Source: Leuctra nigra
Lineage: Eukaryota; Arthropoda; Insecta; Plecoptera; Leuctridae
Assembly (NCBI GenBank): GCA_934045905.1
Contig: OW203762.1
Coordinates: 53,903,411-53,967,410, forward strand
DNA: 64,000 nucleotides
Direction of reading: 5' to 3'
The notes beneath the pieces were generated by a model. The model was not told where the DNA came from. It made no database searches and saw nothing but the letters and a program-made list of their open reading frames with translations. Both the position numbers and the translations under genes were made by a program. Below are positions 16,120 to 27,600 of the stretch, piece after piece. Position 1 is the first letter of the stretch, and each line of letters starts with the position of its first letter.

Positions 16120-18690
16120 GCAGATCTGGGGAATGCTTGAGTTTGAAGTAGGATTTTAAGAATTAATAATTTGTACAGGTATTGTTTCAACTTTTATTTT
16201 GTGCCATTTGGCCTTTACACTTACAATGTATTATAACCTTAGCATAACATTTGAGTTAGCCGACACTTGGTGAGACTAACTTCATAATAATAATAGTTAA
16301 TATTAATTCATTCCTGGTTCCAGCTCACTGGGTCAGGGTTGGGACCAGAACTTTAAACTCTTACTGAGAATCTTAATCCACGTCCAAAACACACCCTTTA
16401 CTTGATGTTTTGAAAATCACATGGTCTCTAGTTTTTGTATGGTTTTGAACATTGAGGAAGATATGTTTCAATAGCTTTCTGGGAACACTAGTGCTAGATT
16501 ATTGCAAGGTCCACTAAATTTTCTCCTAGCGGAGAACAGGCGAACCGCCAAATTAGGTCGTTACATCTGACACCATTATGGAGCAAAATCCACTTCCTAC
16601 TTCAATCAAACAAAAGGTAAACATCAATTTGAATTTATACAATTTTGTGCTGATGTCGACTGACGGACACTGCATCGGACAGTTCAGATGTTAGCTCAGC
16701 TGTCTTACGCTTGTGTGACGTATTCAAGGTCGGTTTGCTCCGCAATGGCGGACACTTTAGTGGAAGTGTGTGCCACGACCTAATTAGCACCGTAGGTGCT
16801 GCGCTAGTAGTAGCGGAGATTTAGTGGACCTTGGTTTATTGATGTGAGATGCATTCCGTTTTTAAGATAACGAACATGGGGGTTTTTGTGACGTTAACCC
16901 ATTATAATATGTCTAATAATATAAGTGATCATGAACAAATCCAATTTGCTGCAAAAGTTGCGAAGTCAAGACGTGGACTGAAATTTGTCTTGAACTCCGT
17001 ATTGCAATCATACAGACCAGAACACAAATGCAAAATGCATTTGCATATCATTTTGTGTTCTATTCCTCTTAGAGGTTACAGGAGGGAGTGGTAAAATACA
17101 TTGCACAATTAAATGTGAGATTTTTAGTTTTTACTATGTATCAATCAATCAGTAGGTACCTATGTAAATAATTCGGGGAAGAAGATTATTGTGCAGTTTT
17201 AGGTTTTTCATAAATTGTAATCGAAGATACAATGTATTGCAACTCCTGTTTTTAATTGATCAATTAAATTTTAAATCATGTCTATATTAACAGTGTTGTT
17301 TCAGAAATTACCTCATCAAAGCTCTCTCATTATTTAGATACAACTGAAGTGCAGTGCAGTGCACATTAAGTCACTTCAATAGATGAGCATAGGCTGTTAT
17401 TTTATCAGATCATCTATTATTTCTTATGCTAACTCTAGACAATAATTACACATTAAGAAATTGCTTTGATGAAGTAACCTACCTAATTTTCCAGCAGTCA
17501 CATTACATTTATTATTGGTTGTAGGTTACAACTCTGCATTTTTATTTGCATACTAATTAGTAGTTATTAACTTATTACTAATGGGTGGCTATGACTATGT
17601 ATTTATGGCTATGTATTTCTGTGAAATTAATGAAATGTCATTCATCTGCAAAGAATAGTGATCTATGCTCATTTCATGCTTTGCATCTTGTTTCATGTTG
17701 TTGATTAAATTGATTTGAGCAATTCTTTTGGAGTATGAATGTTATAGTTATACCTTTGGTTATACCTACATATATACCTGCTTAAAAACTATTGGGATAT
17801 GTAAATGACTTTCAGATGCCTCACCTTGTTAAAATAAATTTGTGAAACTGAGTATGATCTATAAAGTAAAACGAATCTAGCTTGGTGTTGTAGGTACTAT
17901 GTATGCATTTTCAATCCACAAAGCTGTTACAGCTATGTTCTTGATTAATCACAGAAAATCATATGGGGGCAAGCAATGACAGTTATTTTATCTTGCATCA
18001 CATGTGCAGTTAGGAACTGGTTCACTGCTACATAATATCTAGGCGCATGTGAAAAATAAATACAAATTAATAAGTACAAACTAGCTTGTTCCTATAGTAC
18101 AACTATACAAATTAAGACTGATTAATGTAAAAATGATAGTTTTATAGTAGTGTAGTAGTATAGTCCGATTTGCACTAGTGAACCAAAAATCACAAGCAAC
18201 TTCGGAGTTAAAAACTATGTTCTCCACACAACTAGTTTATTTAAAGACACTAGAGATTGTTGCCTGCGCTGCTTGTACTAGTAGTACTTTAACTTTGTAC
18301 TTCAAGGCAAACTTCCAAGAAATCTTCAAACATTAACATTTCTCACCATTTATTAAAATAAAATAAAAAAAATTATGTAGGTACACATATAAAAGTGAGA
18401 AAGTATTTACTCTCAATGTAATTCTCTCTATTTTATAACTTTGTAACTTGTTCTATAATTATTAGGGACGTATTATTGGTATTCTATCGCTACAAAAGTT
18501 ATTGAACAAAAATTATATTGCTTAAAGTTTGATAGGTTTGAGTGAAATAGTTAAGTATTGAACATCTTTTAGCAGGATGCAGTAAGCAGCGCACGCAGCA
18601 TACCTTATTCTCGACTCTGTATGTATGTTTAACGAACCGCTTTGATAATGACCTGCCTGCCTGCTTGACGTCAGTCTGCCGTTTGCTTCA
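16120..18690. other. Intergenic region between two tail-to-tail genes
   Basis: Between the stops of the CENP-P-like (+) and Shisa-like (-) genes. It holds a hAT-like element (16505-16833) and otherwise AT-rich DNA with scattered short frames. None has splice partners, codon bias or a recognisable motif, so I annotate no gene. The 3' UTRs of both neighbours must lie here. Confidence 0.5.
16505..16833. mobile_element. Short hAT-like MITE
   Basis: A 15-base inverted repeat CAAGGTCCACTAAAT / ATTTAGTGGACCTTG has flanks GATTATTG (left) and GTTTATTG (right), which match at 7 of 8 bases. Length is 329 bases. No coding capacity. Confidence 0.7.
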
Positions 18691-21600
18691 TTAGAAGTTG
18701 GGATTATACGGCGATTGCTTGGAATACGCAGCGCTGGCCGTTGCAGTTGTGTTCTCACAGTAGGGGGGTGGCTGTTGATACTGGTGTCCTGAAACCACAA
18801 TCAGTAGAAGTCTTATTCCAACTGTCTTACTTACTAATACCTAGTGTATTACGTTTTACTAATTTTGTTCTAGGAAGTTGGTAAAATATTGCAAATTCGA
18901 CAGTTGTTGGAGGCAACAAAAAATTTGGGACAAATGTACTGGGAATTATGAATTAAGGAGGCATCCGGAAATTAGAGCGTTTGTCTGGGAAAGACCGAAC
19001 ATCATACTTGGGGAAGTTCATTTAAAAACAAACAACTGAGAAAAATTTCAATAGTTAATTAGAAAACATAATTTTTCACTCCTAAATTATACAAACCAAA
19101 ATAATAATTAAAATTGTGTAGGTTGTCAGAACCGTCAGTATGAAAAGCAGTCATGGTTTGTTCCGTTTTTCATTTGAAACCTCTTTTTCTATTAAAAGAA
19201 CGAAAAGGATGAATGCATTGACAGCACACGCAAGTTGGAGGTGTTTCGTAATGTGTAATTACTACCTAAGTAATTGATACATATGAGAAGAATCGCGGTG
19301 AAAAATAGGGAAGAGTTTTCTTGTTAGATTACAGAGGTATGTGTATAATATTTTTGAATTGTCCAGTTGAATATGGGATGAAAATATGTCTGATCGCAAT
19401 TTTTCCGCATTTTGCAGACAATTTTCAATTCAGTGCAGCATTTTCATTACTAAAGTGTCATAATATGAAACATTGATCTAAGCGATCTTTTGTGAACACT
19501 TCACTCCAAACCGAATTTTTGTATCTAGTCACAGAAGAAAGATATTCGAGTGAAAGGTAACCCATCGTTTCCTGTAAAATAAAATGGCCCTTTCCCTCAG
19601 ATTTTTGATTGCCATAGGGCATACTGAACTATGACACAGGTGGTCACTGTATTAGGTCTATTCGTTTACCCTGCCAAATCTGCCAAACAGTGTTCTTTTT
19701 GGAAATGTGATAACTTGTGGTAGCTCACAGCCTGTTCGATTTGACGTTTGTGGCAGGTTGTTGTAACCAAAACCTCCCACTTCCTACACATGCTTCTGAG
19801 GTGGTGTGAGTTGTGGCAAAGTCAAAATGGCGACATTTATTTATATCGAATTGAGTTTAAATGGCATTGATTACCAACTAAGGGTGTGTTTGATAACTCA
19901 TTCCGCGCACTCGGCCAGCGCGCGATCTGCTCTTTTTTGTTTGATAACTCTTTTGGCTTGCGCTCTCGGTTGTTTGATAACTCCGCGCGGTACTGGCGGC
20001 GCGCAATCCAATCGCGCGGTCAAAATCGAGCGAGGGACAGATTGCACTCTGGAAAAAATGGCGGATGACACTGACATTTGTATCAGTGTTCAACGTGTCA
20101 ATTTACTTCTACAGAGCTTCATGTTGTAGTAGCACACATGAATGAGCATACAGTTGAATCTAGTAAGTTTTAAAATAACCTATATACCTATAATAGGTAT
20201 TTAATATTTATGATTAATTATGCATTATATGAGGTTAGGTTGATGGCCGTCATTTAAAATATTGCGGGCTATTCAAAGGTTCAAACGCGCCGCCAGCAAA
20301 GTTTGTTTGATAAGTCCACATTTTCGAGCGCGGGCCGAACAATCTGTTGACGTCACAGCGCGCAAGCTGAAAATACTTATAAGAGGTAAATAGAGGTATA
20401 AGAGGTAAAGAGGTAAATTAAATGTAAATTTCTTTACTAAAATAATGCCTTATTATTGCGTAATTTTTGGAAATCTTATTGCGCAATAATTGAAGATTGT
20501 GCCAAATCTACCATAAAATCATTCGTTTTTGCGGCAACTTGTTTTAACTCCGCCCACTTTTGGCTCGACCACATGCTGCCTTTGGGAGGTTTTGTGAGTG
20601 TAAACGAACAGACCTATTGAATCGCCTTAAACCAAAAAATAGAGGTTTACTATTACAATTCTGCAAGCTATTTTAAAGTGTTACAAATTTTCAAATTAAG
20701 AACATTATCCTGCACTACCTAAGTAGACTATTCATAAGCAAAGAATGCTCTTTATACTGACTGATGCCTTCAAAGAAAATAGTGCTTTAAGTTTGAGAAT
20801 AATAGCCCTAGTTCCTAATAGGGAAGTCTCGTGAAATTTTATTACAGTTAATTTGTAATTAATAATTATCAACATAAATAACAATGACTTATCGTCAGCG
20901 AAATTTAAAATTTTCATTAAGAAAAATCAAATTCAAATGTCATTAGATATTTTGGCGGGAAAAACGGCAGGCAACGAGAATCAGGATTGTGATGTAATTT
21001 CCAAGCCTCCAACAATGTGTCACCATGGTGATTTCTTTGTTGCCATGGCAATATAGCTAATTATGATGTCACTGTCAATTTTCCTGTTTTAAAATTGTAA
21101 GAAATATAATATCAATCTTTGTAAATTAATTCCTAGAAAACTATTCATCTCACAACAAAAATAATACCAAATCTGTGTTCAGCAACATCTCAACTTTCAT
21201 AAAAATAACTATTATTCTGAAATCTAATTCTAAGGAGACTTCCATTCCTTATTACCCAAATCTCCCATAACAATTATAGATTAAAACTGTAACAAGTTTA
21301 AAAAACACTCCATACTACCTAGTGTAGAATGAAGAATGTAGAAAAATTTACTAATTTATTAAAAAAATTAAAAAATTTGATGTACTGAATATGTACTTAA
21401 AAATTAAAAAAATTAGTAAACTCATGGTTCCCTAATTACCATGAGGGGGCCTTAATATATTTTGTTCCTTAGTGTTAATTGTCACTCGAGTGGAGTGTTG
21501 TAGCCTTCGAGTCATATCAATTATTAAGTGACCTTCAGGAAGTCTCTGGGGAGCCAGAGTTGGCACACATGCAATTAGCTGTTTGGCCCTGTATCAATTA

Positions 21601-24600
21601 GATACTATTTCTGGATATTTCAGTTTTACATTTACCATCTTATAAATATGAATGCCAAAGTAATGAACATTGATGAGAATTTGGAGTCTCACCTGAATAT
21701 GCTGCATAAGAAACATATGCTGGAACTGACAGCGTGGAAACAAACATTAAGACTGCATCAGGGGTAAGGAAATTTACTTTGTAAATATTCCCTACATTTC
21801 TTTTAGTACCTACCTACCTACTAAAAACAAATTCTGCAATTTTTCTTCTATGTTTGTTGACAAGAATAACATTTAGCATGTTTATAAAGATTCATGACTA
21901 TCATTATTAAAGTAATTGAAAGTATTGGGGTATTTCGTCATGTTTTTGTAAAATTATAATTTTACAAAAACATGACGAAATACCCCAATACTTTCAATTA
22001 CTTAAACATTTAGCAGTGTTGAGAGTTTTATTGGCCAAGACTTTGAAAAACTAAATTTGTTACTTGAAAAATAATTAGTTAAGTACCAAACAAGTATGTA
22101 CTGTCTGTACGTAGTACGTACCTAATCTGAGTCTAACTAAATCGCAAAAAAAAAAACATCACTGAAATCTAGGACTTATTTGAAAATGTCCATATTCATG
22201 AATGCAGATCAAACAAGTTCTATATTGACTTATTTTCTCACGTCATGTTTGATAACTGGTTCACACATTAAGTACCTAATCATTAGTTTGAATGTGGTAA
22301 CAACAATTACCAAGTGATAAAAGCAACAGAAAGTCGTACCTTTACCTAAACTATCTAATATAGTATTATAAGAGAAGCCTTGGCTCAATGTCGCCACATT
22401 TACAATATAGACAGATGATATCTATTCTATTGTTAGTCAAATATCTGACATTATTGTCTATATTGATTGTTGTCACAAACATGTCTGTTGATAAATCTGG
22501 CAGATTGTCTGCTTTACCTTGCATCTGTTGATACGACATGGGCTGGTTGGGATACGCTGCTTGCACAATGTAGGTCGGCTGCACCGGATACGCTGGGATT
22601 GCTTGGTAAGGCTGTTGCACGGCCACAACGGTTCCCGGCTGGGATCCTGCGGGTGGGACATATGCCATCACTTGCCAGGCTTCTTTCTCACCAAACAGCT
22701 CTCCAAATACAAATGTCCTGTTTTATAGTCAAATTTTGGAAAGTTGATTGGATAGTTGAATATTACCGTATTATTTCATGATTTAATAAAATGGATTCTG
22801 AAAGCTTTAACGATAATATTAATTAATACTGCTGTTCTCAAAACCATTTTGCGATTGACCCTGCTGAATCCAAGAAACATGTTCATTTATTTGATCAAAC
22901 TAAATAAGAAAGTATATTGGAATTGCATAGGCAGTTACCTACTTCACACATATACGCAAAATTAACATCTGACAAAATTGTTTTTAGAATTGAGGAAATA
23001 CTAATCAGTAATCAAATATTAGACAAATTTGATTTAACATCCTAAATGCAATTTTTACATGAAATTATTTTTGCATTTTTTCATCTTAATGAATCATTTG
23101 AAGTTATACTAGTACTTTTTAATTAGATGACATGAATTTTTCTGACTAACGTTCTAATTTCTTCTCCAAGTACAAGCTGTGATCATCGTTTGGCCTTGTT
23201 TGAAGTTCATTGAGCTCTGTTGGTGGCAAGTTGGCAACCAACAAAACCTAATCTTCCTGAACCATGTTTATAAAAAAGGACTTGTAGTCAAGCCTAAATC
23301 TATGATGCAGATATTACCTAGTACATACTATCAAACATGAAGTCGGTGTTTGGTTCCAGAGTCCAGTTCACCGTCAGATAAAGTACCTAGGTACTACTAT
23401 TATTCTCCCTACTCCCTATTTTAAGTTTTTAAAACAACTTTTACATATTCAGTCTCTAGATAAAATTTTCACAATTGTTTGAAATCTTATTTTCAAACAA
23501 ATGTCATCAGTTTTATATTTTCAAGTGTGTGGAGCAATGGCAACAGGACCTAAAGTGGGCAGGCAAGTTAATGAATATTAACAAGCTCTGTACACCGTAC
23601 AGTCTGTGCCAAGAACACATCATCTTTGTGGGTCACAGATGCTAATTCATGCAATAGAAGAGTAACACCAGGAAGGATGTGGTAGAGGAAATGCCAACCC
23701 AAGAGTCTGTCAAGTGTTGAAGTATAATTATTTCTTTATTTCGTTCAACCAGCGTTCAACCAACTAGCTTCCATTACTTTTGCTTTTAAGCTGTGTTTGC
23801 TTGTCAAGACAGTAGCATGGCAATATGAAACACCTGTCCTTTGAATAAGTTTATAAATTTTAATGAGTATTAGTTAATAGCTATTTTTGGGGAATACATA
23901 ATAGGTAAAACAGCATGAGGAGTATTGAAGGAGTTCAATAGCTACACATATCTTACATCAGACAATAAGCAAAAAGGTAATAAAATGGAAGGTACCTATA
24001 CACTAAACGAGATTTGCTTTGGTATCAAAAAGGGATTTCCAGCATAGCATTTGTAAGAAGCTAGTATAAAACTATATTGCGGACGAAAACTTGTAGAGTA
24101 TTAAAACATAGATCTTGTCATTTTTCAGTAATATGAGAAATACCTATGTATTATATTATATAAATATAATAGGTATTGGTGCCTTTTGTTCCAATATCTG
24201 AGATTGTTTTACATGGCACGATGTGAGTTCAGTATCTGACGTGCCTCCAACATGCATCGCAATGAGAATTCCTTGAATTGTTCCAATGCATTGCTGAGCT
24301 GCCAAAGTTCTGAGTAGGTACCGCAATTGGCACAAACAGAATCCGCGTCAAAAACACACGCACACTGAAAGAATTCGCCTAAATCAATCGACCATCGGTG
24401 TCATACACAGTGTGATAGTAATTTTTGGACTTATCTAGTTTGTGCGGATATTTTAGCAAATGGCACTATCGACAGTATTTGGTTAAAATAAATTGTCATG
24501 ATGAACTACATACCCGATTCAAAATGTTGTTATAAATTTGTAATGCTGTCAACTTGGCAGTAGCAATTATCACTATAGGTATAGGAAGTTCAGGCTCAGG

Positions 24601-27600
24601 CGCGTAGGAACTCGGGGGGTCCCCCCATTCACCATACAAATTTAAGCGAAGTGTCCAAGAAATACTTATATGCCGTGGAGGCCAATTCTTGAGTTTCACA
24701 TTTTGAAACATGTACGTTTTCATCGTTTAAAACGTAAAAAAATTAGGCTTGAAGCAATAGTTGTCAACATTTCAAGTTTTAAACAATGCAAACGTAAAAC
24801 GGTTTCAAAACGTGAATCTCAAGAATTAGCCTCCAGCGGAGTAACAATTGGAGAGTATTTAGCTTAAGTCTGTGCATTTTAGAGCCCCAGAATCACTTTT
24901 AATGGTTTAAAATTCTAAAAAATGCCCAAGCTAAAACTGGGGGCTTCGTTCCATAGACCCCCTTCCCACCACGATGAAAGTTGTTCCTACGCGCCTGAGC
25001 AAGTTTGCAGTATTGCAATTCTTTATATAAGTAAATAGTAGCATAAAAAGCATAATTTAACATTAAAAATTATGAGATTCCTCCCCCCCAATCGCTGCAA
25101 TACTGTCTTTCCCCTAAAACACTTACAACCAGAATCTAAGCCGAGACTGAGGGAAATTCAGTGTACCTAAACTCTAGGCCAGTGACACCAACATTTAGTA
25201 GTTTACCAGCGAGTTAGCTACAAGCGACACTTTTCCACGAATGAGGAATACATTATTGCATTATTATAGCTAATGAATAGAACATTAAGTAACGTCGCCA
25301 ATAAAACAACGTCATGGAATGAGCAAAGTGAGTAATGGAGGAGTAATTAAATGACAGACGCACGTCGTTTGTAGAGAAAGCAGCAAGGGCAGCAGCAACA
25401 GCAGAGGAAGCAGCTGATCAGAATGCCGACAAGGATGCCAACGCCGATCATGATCGCCATATCAGTGCTGCAACAGAAAGAACTCATTGGCACGTAGCAT
25501 TGCACGAGGCTGCTTCACATCACACTGACATCCTACTGGAGTTTTCAGTGGATTGGATGGGAGTGTTCATTCCTAAATGACCATCAATATTTAACTCAAC
25601 ATAAGACAGTCCCTTGTACTTCTAATAATAGCACTAGATCATACATTTGAGGTATTTATTTATTAATATTAGGAATAAACTTTATATGCATCAAGAAACG
25701 GATGTAGGTAGTTCAGTTACTTTCGATTGCATAATACTGGGTCATACTAACATTGCTGTCGCTGTGAGATGATACGACATTACAAATTTTACCAGTAGGT
25801 ACTAGGTAGTTTCAATGTCAAATAAATAGCACTCCAAGGAGTGTGCACCTGATGAAGGAGAATGAAACATCTCCAAAATATTGTACCTAGTACTAGTGGT
25901 ACCTACTAGGGATGTCAGCGGGTCCAAAAATCAAGAATTGGGTACCCGTCATAAATACTCGGGTCGGAATCGGGTAAATGCCCCCCCCCCCCCCCCCTCC
26001 CCACAAAAAATAACAAAATATATGTATAGGTATATATATTTTTTTTGGTGGGGGTAGTTAGGTAAGGGGGTAGGGGTTTAGGTAAATAAACTTGTGGCAC
26101 TTAGCTGCGTTAGAGGAGTAAATGACCCTCTCTCAGGGCCATCTGTGTGCTTGTCCTTGAACAGAATTTGAGAAAACAGGATAGGACATCCCTAGTACCT
26201 ACCTACCTATTTAAATTGTATACTTTTTATAGGTACTAAGTGTAGGGCTCCCATCCGTACCGTTTTTGACGGGACAGTCCCTTCTTTTGCGGTAGTGTCC
26301 CGTTGTCCCCACAACATTTTAAAAACCCTGTATTTGTCCCGCTTTTCTAACAAGTTAAAAATCCCGCTCATTTTCACTCAAATGCACTCTACATTATAAA
26401 CAAGTCAGAGACGTACATCAATCCTTGAGATTATCAAGATTATTCAATAATTGAACACATTCATAATAACTTATTATAAAAATTATATTATAAATATAAT
26501 CTAAATCATGATTGTCATTGACTTCCTTTGGTTTATCCCTCATCTTTTATACAAAACAAACGTAACCTCTTTGGAGACATTTAAAATAGGTAGGTAATAG
26601 GTACCTATACATGATAATAATTAGTAGGTATACCTACCTATTCAAGGAAACAAAACTACGCACGTTCAATAAAAATAAACACAATTTATTTCCTGTCAAA
26701 AGTGCGTAGAATTGCTCTAAATCATGTTATGAATTTCACATTTTAACCGGGGCTGTGCGCCCCGGACCCGCATTTAGCTGGGGGGCCACCCCCCAAGACC
26801 CCCCATTGTTGTCGCACGGGATTTTATATCTGGAATTTTTTTGTCCCGCTTTTTCACATTTAGATTATGGGAGCCCTAACTAAGTGATGATACCAGAGTC
26901 TGTCCAAGAGTTTGTTGTGTTTTAATTAATTGATTACCCGGACTCTGATTCTACAACTGCATTGCTGGTCCGCTAGCAATTATTTCTATGTTAATCTTAT
27001 GGAAGAAATTGCTAGCGGACCAGCAATGCAGTTGTAGAATCCCAAGCCCGGTAGATTATCTTATTCTCTTGGTGCTCTTGCAATATAGGCTTATAAAATA
27101 GGTAGGGGTGTGCGAATATTCGAAAATATTTGGTTCGAATATTCGATTTGGTATTTGAAAATCAAGTATTCGAAATTTCGAATACTTCGAAAATTCGAAA
27201 ATTTTCGAATAGTTCATGTCTTTTAATTCAAAATTATCCCGCCATTTCTCAAATGGGAGTGTTTTTCAATGCTGCCAACTGCTGCAAAGTCTAAAACTCC
27301 AACCGAAAAAAGTCATGGCCGCCATTTTGATTTCGAGGGAATATTATTTGTATTTGTAGGTTATTGTTCCTCTAGATAGACCTTCCTCATACTCCTTTTG
27401 TTCCTGTTAATTTAATTTTTTTGTGATAATTAGTGACAACAATATGATCCCTGCATATTACTTCATGGCCATCTTTCATTCTGTCATTTGAAAAGAGTTT
27501 GGTGTCCAATTATTTTTTTTAATTTAGGTTCCAATTATTCGATATTCGAAATATTTTTGTCAATTATTCGATATTCGTATTCGAAGTCAAAAATCACTAT

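Noticed and set aside
16849..17094. 81-codon frame in the 16-18 kb gap
   Set aside because: No family motif, no splice partner and no codon pattern; it fits chance in AT-rich DNA.
19806..20129. Overlapping 107- and 71-codon frames on both strands
   Set aside because: They lie inside an inverted-repeat element and are made of its repeated GTTTGATAACTC and CGCGC words.
22366..22671. 101-codon minus-strand frame as its own gene
   Set aside because: Its first part is exon 4 of the Shisa-like gene; the rest follows a good GTAAAG donor and is intron.
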